A DNA stretch of 64,000 nt from assembly GCA_028564675.1 (NCBI GenBank), contig JAOVVO010000283.1:31687-95686 (forward strand). Reading direction: 5' to 3'. Origin of the DNA: Onchocerca lupi (taxonomy: Eukaryota; Nematoda; Chromadorea; Rhabditida; Onchocercidae). Shown here in pieces: positions 44,793-57,100 of this stretch; positions within the stretch are counted from its first letter, which is position 1; the number at the start of each line of letters is the position of its first letter. The notes beneath the pieces are model-generated. The model was not told the origin of the DNA. It did not search any database and saw only the letters and a list, made by a program, of their open reading frames with translations. The translations under genes were made by a program, and so were the position numbers.

Positions 44793-46225
44793 CTAAAAAT
44801 AAAAAAATTTAGTGCTCAAGCGGAATGTCATTTATAGTTGTACACTATGATATAGTTTAAACAATTAATTCCGTCTAGAAAAATTTTTTTAATCTGGAAT
44901 TTTATCTGGATTCGTTAGTGCATGTATGACATTTTATAATAGTATTGCTACGTCACAATTTAATATTTCTATTATATTATTTTCAGGAAGTTTTAAATTT
45001 CGAATCAGATACTATTTTTCCGCCATAAATTCGAATAACACTGCATTGCATAATATCTCTTTTGGAGATTCTAGAATTAAAATTTTAGTTAAAATTTAAT
45101 GAATGCTTTGATTTTTCGTAGATCACATATTTAAGCGAAGAAATAAAACTTCTGTACATTGTATATTTTGTGATTTAAATTTAAGCAAAATTTTCGTATT
45201 TTGGATCATCTGATGCGACATGTCATCAAAAATTGGAAATTCTTCATATTTTATATGATGCTACAAAAAGAAAATCATGAAATCCCTTGTTCGATTCATC
45301 GCATCATGTCAAATGCATATTTTTCTCGTTTCATTGTCTACATCTGTCTCGATTGATATCAGGAATCTTCAGGATATTTGAAAGTTAAACAATAGTAGAT
45401 GATAAAAAATTCTAAGGGCTTAGTAAGATTAAACATTAAATAACTCAAATTTTCAAGATCAAATGAATAAAATAAAATTCGTTGATATTTCGAAATTTTC
45501 ACAATCATTATCAATAACCAATTCAAAGAATAGAATTCAAGCATTACTGAAAATTTTGAGGAATAGAAATTCATAATTTCGGAATTCAAATGGTAAAAGA
45601 TAGCGATGAAAGGTGCAAAGAGCTTCATATTGTTTATACTCATCAATTGATAAAAAAACTTATTAATTGGTGATATAATCAATTAATTAGCCAAAAATTA
45701 TATTTCTGGGGAGGATATTATCCTATTAGAGATGCATGAGAATAAACTGAAATAAATTTTAGAATTAAAATTTTGAACAATCTTTGTAATATATCATCAT
45801 TTCTTCATTAATCAAGAAGAAATTTAAAATTAAAATAGAGCATACTGGATAAAATCTTTAAATATTAGCTAAATTCTAGCAATAATATATGTCTATATAT
45901 TCAAACAAAAAAAAAACAATCCAAACAAATACAATTTTTTTCTCGAGAGTCTCGAAGAAGTTTGTTTTTTAAATAAATTTCACTATATACTATAATTTAG
46001 AATCGTTTCTACATGAAATATTGATATAAAATATGATTTAAAAATCATATAGATATCGAAAGAATTATTGAACTACAAATGTTGCACTTAATACATTTAG
46101 CATTCTGTGGAAGCCTAAAAGTATCATCGGTTGCCATGGCAATTAATCCATTTCATTATTTCGAAGAATTTGAGAGGAAAAAATGTTTTAATTATGTAGC
46201 ATTTGTTATTTTGTTGTAATCAGAA
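43942..46225. other. Intergenic spacer upstream of dyf-1
   Basis: 2.3 kb without a supportable gene. It includes a very long T tract (about 44,752-44,790) and a minus-strand AT-rich open frame (45,359-45,682) whose Phe/Ile/Ser/Leu composition looks like chance. Confidence 0.5.
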
Positions 46226-47668
46226 ATGCCTTTTGCACCAATAAAGGATGGCGAATTTACGAGTACAATTTATGGAATGGTTTGTTTTAATTAATTTTTA
46301 AAAATGAACAAATTTCTACTTCAATGAACATAATCTTTTTTTGCAAGAAAAATTTCAGCATTTTTTTCTTTTTTTTTTTTTTTTGAATTAAAATGTCACC
46401 TTTCTTCTTATTGACTCAAAATATATAATATAGTAATAAAATATAAGGCAAATTAAATAATAAAGTATTCCTGGAAAAAAAAAAGTGCTAAAATCTTTTG
46501 ATTCAAATGATTCAACAATTTATATAATATTACTTCTATTTCATTGATAAATAACTAAGTAAGATGAGATGGAATAATTGATCAATCAGTGATTTTAATT
46601 AATTTGTTATTCATTGGTGGAAAATTTAAAGTAAAATTGATGAAAGAGAAGTACGTACGATGTGATATTTATGTAACACAAAAAGTAACAGAAAAATTTA
46701 GTTTTTATTATGCGTTGAAATTTTACGTTCAGCATGATATGTTGAAATTCTACGTTCAGCATGATACGTTGAAATTTTACGTTCAGCATGATATGTTGAA
46801 ATTTTACGTCCAGCATGATACGTTGAAATTCAACGTTCAGCATGATATGCTGAAATTCTATGTTCAGCGTGATACGTTGAAATTCTACGTTCAGCGTGAT
46901 ACGTTGAAATTTTACGTCCAGCATGATACGTTGAAATTCAACGTTCAGCATGATATGCTGAAATTCTATGTTCAGCGTGATACGTTGAAATTCTACGTTC
47001 AGCATGATACGTTGAAATTTTACGTCCAGCATGATACGTTGAAATTCAACGTTCAGCATGATAAGTTGAAATAATCAAGCGATACCTAACAATAAGGCAA
47101 TGGTATATCTTATTGAAAACATCAAATCATAGAAGTTAAAAAAAAAGGAAAAAGAATGAAAGATCAAAAAAAAAAAGACAGATTTTTGAATTCTTGATAT
47201 AATTTAATTGAGAAATGTAATTCTCGAAGCGCTCTGTCAGAACAAATGTCATTTTATCAGTTAAAAAAAAAAAAAAAAAAAACAAAAAAAAAAAAATTAC
47301 AACGAACGCCAAATGTAATTTTTTTAAAAAAATTTGTTTTGTTTTTTTTTTTTTTTTTTTTTTTTTGTTATCAATTGATAAAATGCGAAATTTGATATAA
47401 ACAATTACTGATTTGAATGCAAAAAGCATTATTTCTAGGTGATAACTCTTTTGTTTTTCTTCTTTTTTTTTGTTTCATAATATTAAAATTTCCCATCAAA
47501 TTGCAGCGAACTAAATTGCGTAATTTGTAAATACAGATACTTCTTATCACATGACCATATGATATTTTTATCACAATACCATGTGACATTCTTTATCACA
47601 TGATATCTTTCTGTTATTTTCAAAAAAGATCAGAAATGCGTGATAAAAACTTTTTCATAGAAAATGAT

Positions 47669-47699
<31 letters not shown>

Positions 47700-50600
47700 C
47701 AAAGAAATGCATATTATTTTTTTTTTTCAAAATTCAATAGCATAATTTGATTATAATTACAAAGCAAAAAAAAAAAAAAATTCAAAAAATGAAAAAAATA
47801 ATTTCAAATTTAAATAATTTGAAATTTAAATAAAATAGATTTACAGAGTCGAGCAGCATTATCATTGCTTGCTTATTGTCATTTCTATTTGCAAGAATTC
47901 GCAGAAGCAGCGAAATATTACGAGAAACTTGTCCAATTTTATCCAACCTATACGGAATATCGACTTTATTGGGCTCAATCTCTCTACAATGCTTTTATGT
48001 TTCCAGAAGCTACTGCTGTTATTTCACAAGTGAATTATCATTTGCCGAAATTATTGATTATAATTTTTTTGACACTTTCAAGAAAAAATAAAATGAAATT
48101 TTAATTTTTGGAAAAATTAGAAATTACTAAATTTAAAAAATAATTTTCAAAATTTTCAAGCATAAAATATATGGGATATTTTTGAAGATTGATGAACCAC
48201 AATTTGCTCAACAAGCTCTAAAGTTGGAATCTGCAATCAAATATCGTGAGGAAGATATAACAAATGCTCGAATACTTGTTGAAAAATATGCAACAGATGA
48301 TCCAGATAGTGATATCAATTTAGCATGCCTTGAATATAAGGTTAGTTAGCCGGTCAAAGGTCAAATAGGATAGTTGGTATTGAATCGAAGAGAACGATGT
48401 GCATGATCGGAAGTGATAACAATTTAGCATGTCTTATTAAAAGAGAATGTAAGGTCAGCAGGTCAAAAGACCTATAAGACAATTAAGAATTCATTTTCAT
48501 TTATCAAATATTTTTCAGGAAGGAAATTACGAAGAAGCTCTTGAACGCTTTATATCCGCTACACAACTTCATGGTTATCAGGTTATTGAAATAATTCCAA
48601 AATTCAATCGATAATTTGCTTCATTATTTTAAAAAGATTACTTTTTTTTTTTCTCATTTTTAAAAGAACTTTTCAGCCATGTTTGGCCTATTCAATAGCT
48701 TTATGCCATTATCAAATGCAAAATTATTCGCAAGCATTAAAATTCATTGCTGATATTATTGATCGAGGAGTTCAAGATCATCCAGGTAAATTAATTTTTG
48801 AATTTTTCTTCAAAATTCGCAATTTTTTTCGGAAAATTTCAGAATCCAATCAAGAATTTGTAATTTTAATTGAATTTAAATAAGCTAAATTGAGCAGAAT
48901 TATCCATTGGCATGGCAACAGAAGGTATGGAAGTGAGTTCAGTTGGCAATACACATCTTCTGCGTGATACATCTTTGGTAGAAGCTTGCAATTTGAAAGC
49001 AGCAATTGAATATAACCTAAAAAATTGTAAATTTTAATTTCTTATTCTGAAAATTATTTCAAAAATCCGAAATTTAATATTTTAAGAGAACTTAAAAATT
49101 ATGAATTGCACGTTTTGTTTGATTTCTCAATAATCTGATATTGTTACAGTATCAGCAGCTTCTGAGGCATTAACAGATATGCCACCAAGATTGGAAGAGG
49201 AACTTGATCCCGTCACTTTACATAATCAAGCTTTAATTAATATGGATAACAATCCATCCGATGGCAAGTTTCCTTTTAGTACCATTTTTGAACAACCAGT
49301 TCTTTCATTTCAATTCATCCAATTAATTAATCATTCCTATCATTTTATTAAATTACAAAATCCAATTTCATATTAAAGCAAAGGATTTTCTCGAGAAAAT
49401 GTATATTTTATGAACACTGTTTATAGGTTTTGCGAAATTACAATATCTATTAAGCCAAAATCCATTTCCACCAGAAACATTCAGTAATTTACTTCTTCTG
49501 TACTGCAAATATGAGGTAACATCTTATTTTTCCGTTTTTCTTGACAAATATGAAGAGGAAAAATTTTTATATCAATTAGATGTAATCAAAATTTTCTCTC
49601 TTGATAAAATGATAAGAATGAAAGCATTTTCAGTATTACGATTTGGCAGCTGATGTTCTGGCTGAAAATGCTGATTTAACATACAAATATCTTACACAGG
49701 TAATTCTTATTTTGAGAAATTTCATTATTATTCAAAATTTCATTTCTTATTTTTTGGAACTATTATTATGATTATTTCGACAGTATTTGTATGATTATAT
49801 CGACGCAGTAATTACTCAACAAACAGCACCGAAGGATGCATACAATAAATTTGAAGCAATTGGCAATGAACAAATTAATGAATTGCGCAAATTGACCAAA
49901 CGCATAAATGTATGTTTCTTGTTAGAAAAAAAAAAAAAAAAGAAAAAAAGAAAGAACGAAAACTTTTGCAGTATTTATAATCCAAAATGAGAATAATCTA
50001 TATAAATAAAAATGTAAATAATGTTCGTTGAGCTTTTGACACGACGTTACAAGTTCTTAACCGATTGCTTAGAAATTTTAACGCAATATTGCATTCGAAC
50101 AAGCGCATATTTCCATATAGAAGTACCTATTTTTTTAACCTGTTCGTAAGGATAAACATGTTTCCCGCCAAAATGTTCCGATGAGGAGATAAACAAAGTG
50201 AGGTCAACCAATCATTGATTCACTGCTATATGATAATGAACAAATAATCTATATGAATAAAAATGTAAATGTTTGTTGTGACTTTTGACATAATGTTGCT
50301 AGTTCTCTACCGATGGCTTTGAAATTTTGATACAACCTTGCATTCAAATTGGCGCGTGTTTCTATAAAGATAGATCTGCCTACTTTTACCTATCACAGAT
50401 GTGACAGGTAAAAGCAAGTGAGCGGATATTTTTATTTATATAAAATGTGGCCGGATATAGCTAATTGGAAATACATATGATAATATTTTGTGCCAATTTC
50501 AATTTTCAATCTTAACTAAAACATCTTGACTTCGTAAGATATTTCTGAAATTAATTTTTTGTCGTATTTTATTTATTGCTATTTGTAATGAAAAAACAAA

Positions 50601-52932
50601 AGAAATTTTATTCCTGAAAAAATTTTCTTCAATATATATATTAACAATTCTTAACAATAAATTATTATCTATAAGAATTCAGGAAATTCGTCAAGTAAAC
50701 GATGGATTAATTCTTCAAAAAACTATCAAAACATATGATGATACAATGGCTAAGTAAGTATTGTTTTGAATCTAACTACTATTAGGGAATTATTGAGCAC
50801 CATCAGGCGGAATTAGTAAAATTGATTGATTATTTAGCATAAGATGTTTTTCATCAAGTATTGTTAATTCTGTACTGAACAGCACCGAATATTGGACATT
50901 TTGAAAAAAACTTCTGATAATAAACTTGCAAAGAGATTATTTGATTCATTTCATTTCAAAACGTTATCTTTTTTAGCGCTAAAAAAAAATTATAAATTTA
51001 AATGTTGTATTTTGATATTCGCAATTTCAATATTGCGTTAAAAAATGAGTATTATTGCTTGAACTGCATGAGAAATTATGTGATATAATCTGTGAATCAT
51101 TTGAATCATTTTTAATATTTCATACTAATTTCATTTACACGCTAAGGTCATAGATAGGAAATATGAATTGTATTAATTTCAGTTTTCCATTTCCTATTTA
51201 CAGTTTAATTAAAAGCAGGTATATGCCAGTATTAATGTCACAAGCTAAAATTTATTGGGATATGAATGATTATTTGCAAGTGGAAAAAATTTTTCGAAAA
51301 TCAGCGGAATTTTGCAATGAGAATGATATATGGAAATTAAATGTAGCGCATACTTTATTCATGCAGGTAGTTTTTTGATGATTCTTATCAGTTATTATCA
51401 CTTATTTAGCCAAGATTACTTATTATATTATCATTTGGCACAATTATGCTATTATTTTTATTCTTTTGATAGTTTCATCAATCAAATCAAATTGATCAAA
51501 TTTGACTTTTTTTTTTTTTTTTTCAGGGCAATAAATTCAAGGAAGCAGCAGGATTTTATGAGCCAAATGTAAAGAAGAATTTTGATAATGTACGCTATAT
51601 TTATTTTTATTTTTTTAAATTTTAATAATTGCATTCACTTTTTAAAATATTTATATTTACTATTTAATATTTTAGAGATTTCAATGATTGCAATATTTAC
51701 ATTTCTTAATGATTCATTGATTTTTGCTGCAGATGCTTAGTGTAACAGCGATAATTTTGGCAAATCTCAGTGTTTGCTATATTATGACTAATCAAAATGA
51801 AGAGGTGAATGTTCTGCCTGAAAGTTAAATTTCATAAAATTATAATCTGAAAATATATTATAATTAATCAAGATGAGGAAATTAAGAATTTACTGTGAAA
51901 TTAAATTCGAAATTTAATTCGAAGATATAATTGCTGCAAAATTAAATTTCATAAAATTATAAATCAAACAAAAGAATTGACCAAATTTCTAACAAATTTC
52001 TTCCTTTGAAGGCTGAAGAATTGATGAAAAAAGTTGAAAATGAAGAAGCAAATGCAGAAATTTCAAATATGCCAAAATCTTTTCATTTGTGTATTATAAA
52101 TCTTGTGATTGGTACACTTTATTGTTCAAAAGTATGTTTCAATTTTGATTATTGATTTGATCTTAAAAGTTGAAATTTTGAAAATTTTGCAAGAAAAAAA
52201 ACTTTTGCTTTCTTAAATGAAGTATATTTTAGGGTAATTATGAATTTGGCATTTCACGAGTGATTAAAGCTATGGAACCATATGATAAAAAACTCGGAAC
52301 AGATACATGGTATTACTCTAAACGTTGCATGATTTCATTAATTGAAAATTTGGCAAAACATATTATCAATATTAGAGATTCTGTATTACAGGAATGTCTT
52401 GAATTTTTGGAACAATGTGAAAGTTAGTTTGAACAAAATTTTTATTTTCTTCCTTAAATTAAATCATAAAAAAATATCTTTAAAATCTTAAAAGTATCAA
52501 ATTTAAAAGAAAAAAAAAATTACAACCTAAAATATCAATTATTAGCCTCTAAGAGAATTCAAATCATATAATTTTATATCTAATCATTTTGATAGTCATT
52601 TGATTAGCTATAATAAACGCACTGAATATATATCTTCCATTTCTATAAAACTATTGAATTTATTGAAATTTTAAAAATTAATTAATCTCAATTTATATAA
52701 ACAAAGCGTTAAAATTATTCAAAATATTTAATATCGATAATAATACTTAATGGATAATATTTAATCGAATAATTTAACAAATATTTAAATTTCAGTTCAC
52801 GGCAAAGATGTACCAACAATAGTAACCGGTCCATTGATAATTGATGAATTAGAAGTTGAAAATGCAAAAAATACGGTAACTTATGAAGCTCGATTATTAA
52901 AAGCATTACTATTAGAGGTAATGAATAATTGA
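46226..52932 (+). CDS. dyf-1: DYF-1 / IFT70 / TTC30, TPR subunit of intraflagellar transport complex B
   Basis: Exons: 46226-46279, 47847-48029, 48188-48340, 48519-48581, 48677-48785, 48898-49026, 49150-49263, 49427-49515, 49634-49699, 49784-49909, 50683-50753, 51219-51366, 51527-51589, 51733-51804, 52012-52131, 52233-52422, 52796-52917 or through to TGA 52,932. The product is about 624-628 residues against 665 in human TTC30A, matching it throughout (LTDMPPRLEEELDPVTLHNQ, NPFPPETFSNLLLLYCKYE, LGTDTWYYSKRC). Tandem TPR-like helices wrap the IFT-B core. In C. elegans DYF-1 is needed for OSM-3 kinesin function and distal sensory cilia. Two pieces are missing: about 20-22 residues between the first two exons, where the intron holds a minisatellite, and the last roughly nine residues (family end IIGWNI). 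The intron at 49,264 is GC-AG. Confidence 0.95.
46715..47065. repeat. 27-bp minisatellite, 13 exact-length units with 108-bp higher-order repeat
   Basis: Thirteen consecutive units of 27 bp, type 'ttgaaattctacgttcagca' + 'tgatacg', without any length change. Units differ at a few positions (tac/tat/aac, cat/cgt, atg/acg). Variant types recur every four units in the second half (units 6-9 and 10-13), a 108-bp higher-order period. Since 27 is a multiple of 3, both strands remain open for about 150 codons (LKFYVQHDT-type and LNVEFQRIM-type 9-residue repeats). Located in the first dyf-1 intron. Confidence 0.93.
47673..47699. repeat. (AG)n microsatellite
   Basis: About thirteen AG units in the first dyf-1 intron. 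Confidence 0.9.
49264..49426 (+). other. GC-AG intron of dyf-1
   Basis: The only donor that keeps frame reads GATG|GCAAGTTT, a GC donor inside an otherwise ideal consensus. The acceptor is TTATAG at 49,421-49,426. Joining the flanks restores the family sequence (MDNNPSDG then FAKLQYLLSQNPFPPETF). Confidence 0.85.
49994..50110 (+). repeat. Interspersed repeat family, copy D
   Basis: Starts 'tctatataaataaaaatgta', continues through 'acaagttcttaaccgattg' to 'gcattcgaac'. It is the reverse complement of copies A-C. It lies in the dyf-1 intron 49,910-50,682, next to copy E. Confidence 0.65.
50250..50400 (+). repeat. Interspersed repeat family, copy E
   Basis: Starts 'tctatatgaataaaaatgta', then 'ctagttctctaccgatggc' and 'gcattcaaatt'. 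It is in direct orientation to copy D about 250 bp away, which may reflect nested or tandem insertion. Confidence 0.6.
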
Positions 52933-53922
52933 AATATTCATCAATATTCAAATGATTCAAATTGATTTGAATCATCATTTATGACGCATATAATGTATGA
53001 AAAATTTTCATTTTTTTGATAACAAATATATTGAAATGTTAAATAAAATGAATCATTTTGTGCTCAAAACATTTGCCATCTTATCATCAAAACTTTTCCC
53101 TTCATTTCAATTTCCCTCCCCCCTCTCCTCCACCTGTATAGTCATCGGGTCATCAGGGGTCAATCCCGATGGGGTTAATTCATTATTAACAAAATGATAG
53201 CATCACTTTTATCCTTTTTACGGCACTCTATTAACTGCTTGTATGAAAGTTATCATCATCCGATCGGGAGGAAATTTAAAACGCGTTAAAGAATATTTAA
53301 ACCATTTTATTCATTTCAAGGAAAGGTTTAAATTTAAGATTAAAAAAGAGAGTTTTAAATTTCAAACTAAGAAGAAAACTTTAAATTCTAAATTTTAAAA
53401 GGAAAATTCCATTTTTCATTGCTAAAATGCTCTTTCTCTCCTTCACTCTTTGACCGATTCCTAACATTTCTATCACATGATACCGATGCAGATAAGCGTT
53501 AATTAACCGTAGAAATCGTGAAATGATGACGTTGCTTAGTATAAGTGTCATCATCAGTATCACGTGAAATCACATAACGTCCACGTAAAACCATATGACA
53601 TCAAATAAATAGATATTTATGTCGAAATAACCTTCCTGAAGATCAGTTAATTTCACGTAATTTAAATTGCCGCCTGTTGGCAGGATGCCAAGCAAGTCAC
53701 GCGCATTCGTAATGTCTAGACGATCTGTTGGAATGCGCGTGGGTGGGTTGTGAATGGGCGGGCGTCTGAATGGAGGTGACGAAAAGAATGAATACGTGTT
53801 ACGTGCGTACGTGTGCGTACATTCGTTCTACACGTACGAGTTCACGTTTCAGTTTTTTTTATCGCCTCCAGCGATTTCATAATTCATACTATTATTATTC
53901 AATTCAGACTGTGCGTACGTAG

Positions 53923-53953
<31 letters not shown>

Positions 53954-54191
53954 TCATTACTGCAACGGATACATCGGTGTCAACTAATGTCACAGATATA
54001 TGTCATTTCGGTTTTTCGGTGCCCCGATGCAGTTATATCTGACGCATTTTCTGACATATATTAGACGCACGTGATTTTATCTTACGAAGCACGTGATTTC
54101 CATATCAATTTCAAATGTATTTTAATCTATGATTTTGTTTAATTAATATAGGTATTTTCATCCAGTGATTCTTTTTTTTTTCTTGGTAATT
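52933..54191. promoter_or_regulatory. Upstream region of the PWWP gene with CACGTG motifs
   Basis: The right half (53,640-54,110) is richer in GC than the surroundings. It carries CACGTG palindromes at 53,561, 54,068 and 54,090, the last two exactly 22 bp apart within repeated 'gcacgtgatt'. It also carries many ACGT cores (for example 'acgtgcgtacgtgtgcgtac' near 53,800) and a long T tract (53,922-53,948). The left part contains no recognisable terminal dyf-1 exon. Confidence 0.5.
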
Positions 54192-57100
54192 ATGGATAAA
54201 GATTTCAAATCAGGTTCTGTTGTTTGGGCTAAAATGAAAGGATTCCCACCATGGCCAGCAAAGGTAAGTTTATTAATTAATTTTATCCAATAAAATCACA
54301 TTTAATATTACTGGCAAGTTTATTTATGCTAAGACAAGTTTATTTATATCATTGCTGGCAAGTTTATTTATGTGCATTAGGTATTACATCAATATGTGGT
54401 TAATTTCATCCGAAGAAATCACAATTAATATTGCTGGCAAGTTTATTTATGTAAATTAATATTAATAGCATTAAGCATTAATATTAATAGCATTAGTAAA
54501 TTAATAGCATTAAGTATTAAATTAATATTTGATTGATTCTGTCCAGAGATTCATAATTAATATTTGATTGATTTCATCAAAAAAAAAAAAGAAAGAAATT
54601 AGATTTGCATGATTCGTTAGATTATATAATAATAATTGCTTTAAATGGTAAAAATTAATCGCAAATGAATGATTATTACAGATAATGCAGTCATCAGAGA
54701 AAATGGATGGTATACCCGCTGGTCGTTATTCAGTATTATTTTATGGTACACATGAAACAGCGATAATGAAGAAGAATGATTTATTTGACTATCATGCTTA
54801 TCGTACGGAGTATGAAGTACAGCGGAAGATTAAGGTATTTAGATTTTGCACTTTGACATTAGCTCTGTATATGTAGAATTGTTCAACTTAGGGCTTTTAA
54901 AAAAAAAGAAAAAAAAACGAAAAAATTATTTATGAATAAATTTCGTTTTAATAGCATTAATTGAATTCCTTCTTTTTTTTTTTCCAAAGGGTTTCACTGA
55001 AGCTTTGCAAGAAGCACGCGAAGCTGCTGGTTGCATAGAACCCAGTTTAACATCACCAATGATTCCTGAAGTATGTTTATCAACTGCAGTTGGAAAAAAT
55101 GCTTCAGAATCATCTAGCACTAACACTTTATCAGGTTTCTTTTTTTTTTTCACTATTTATTTTTATTTTAGAAAGTGAATAGATCACAAGTTTTTATTTG
55201 TTATCTTTTGTTACATGCAATGTTAATCGATTTCTAAGCTTAAAAGCGCTGGATCAGTGTTTCACTAAATTTTAACTAAACGTTATATTCAGGTTATATC
55301 TGAAGTCGCCATATTTTAAGGTGTGATAATTTTGCAATACAGGATTCGTTTTTAATTGCTTGAGAATTAGAACAATTGAAGATATTTTTAAAGGTGTCAA
55401 AGGTAGTAGTGGAAATAGATGTCGGAGGAAATCGAATCGGTCCGATACCAGTGACAGTCTATTGGAAAATCTTTTGTCTAGTCCAACTACATCTTCACCA
55501 GCCAGAATGCGAACTCCATCTCTTTCACCAAGTAATCTTTTATGGTAGATATTGTAAAGATGCGGAACTGTTCTGAACTGTTAAATTATGTCAGATAAAT
55601 TCAAACTTTTATTTCATTTCAGTTAAAGATATAATGGAAACAAGAAATGAACGGAGGCGTCTGGGAAGCTTCACGTCTATTTCAAATCGTAATAAAACGA
55701 ATTCATTTTCGCAGTCATATGATATAGACTTGGGCGAAGTAAATTTCTATCTCTTCTTGTATATTATATTAACAAATCATATATTTCAGAGTACTAGATT
55801 AAAGAAGATGAACAAATTTCAAGTTCATCATAAATTATTTGCATTTCCTTTCTAGGATCCGATGTTACCGATTTTAAGTGAAGGTACCTGTAACTATCTA
55901 CTCGATGGAATCGGTACAGACATCGATGAAATTTCTAGGACATCAATGAAAAGTGGCACCAAATGTCCTAAGTCTGTTGGTGATTGCATTTCATCTGGAA
56001 AGTTACGTGAACGCTTCAGCAGCATATCTTCAGGACGTACAAGGTTATTTTGGATCCTTAATGCTGTCATATGCGTAATGATGTTTGCTGAATGAAAAGT
56101 TCATTCTTCAGAAATCATTACAATTTCATATATGTTCCACATTTCCATTTTATCCAGTAAAGCTTCAGTTTGCATCAGTTATTTATTTCATCCTTATAGT
56201 TTTCGTCTTTTATTTTTTTTTTGTACGACCATAAATGGTGAAATTTTTTTATTCGAATTTTTTAGATTACACTCCGGTATGTCAGATGGTTTCGACGATC
56301 TCTTCGGATCATCACCACTCTTCAGTCCTACAGATCTACTGTCATCGTTGTCATTCAGCGATATTTTGGGTGCAGCTGATGATCATTCATTACCAGGTTT
56401 TGATGAACAAAACTTTGAACTTCATCAACAGAATTCTACGCAAAAGAATTGTTCAAGCTGTGGTCACCATTGCATTCTATATGGTCTTAAGTGGAGGTTT
56501 GCCTTTGTTGTAAATAGAAAACATCGCCATAAAAAGGCTCGCGGTATCAGAATGAAAAATTTGAATTCATTAAAATTATCTGATTCTCTAGATGTGGAAA
56601 TACGAACTGCTTGAAATGGAATGAAATTCATGAACCATCAGTTTCTGAAATAAATCAGTTGCCCAGTTTTGTGGTATTTTTTTTTTTTTTTTTACTTATA
56701 TTTTCAAAACTTAAAGATTTTCAGCTTCATACAAACTTAATGCATATTTAATGCATCCTTTCTTTAAAATTTGTTTCTGATGTCCTTTACCTATGTTTTT
56801 ATCTGAGTCGTGCACTAACATGAGTTAAATCAATTATATTCAGTTATTTTTTTTTTTTTCAGAAAGAAAATCCTGACGACATTAAAACCGATCTTGTAAC
56901 ACTGAATGCTTGTTCGGGTGCTCAGCAACTTGAAAGCACTTTAGACAATATTCATGACCCGATCATTTCAAATATTATACCTAATAGCATGCCACCAGAT
57001 TCGTTCTCAAATATTTTTCCGCAAACATCAGTACCATCTACAGCGAAAGCTGAAAACGATTCCAGTCACATTCAGGGATATCCCCAATGTACTGCGCAGA

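Noticed and set aside
45359..45682. Minus-strand 107-codon open frame
   Set aside because: Composition (Phe, Ile, Leu, Ser, Tyr, Asn) is that of random AT-rich DNA, with no motif and no supporting exon structure.
46607..47059. Minus-strand 150-codon open frame with nine-residue repeats, and its plus-strand twin at 46,589-47,074
   Set aside because: Both arise because the repeat unit is 27 bp, a multiple of 3, with no stop in either frame. Neither has a start context, domain or splice link, so I treat them as a minisatellite, not genes.
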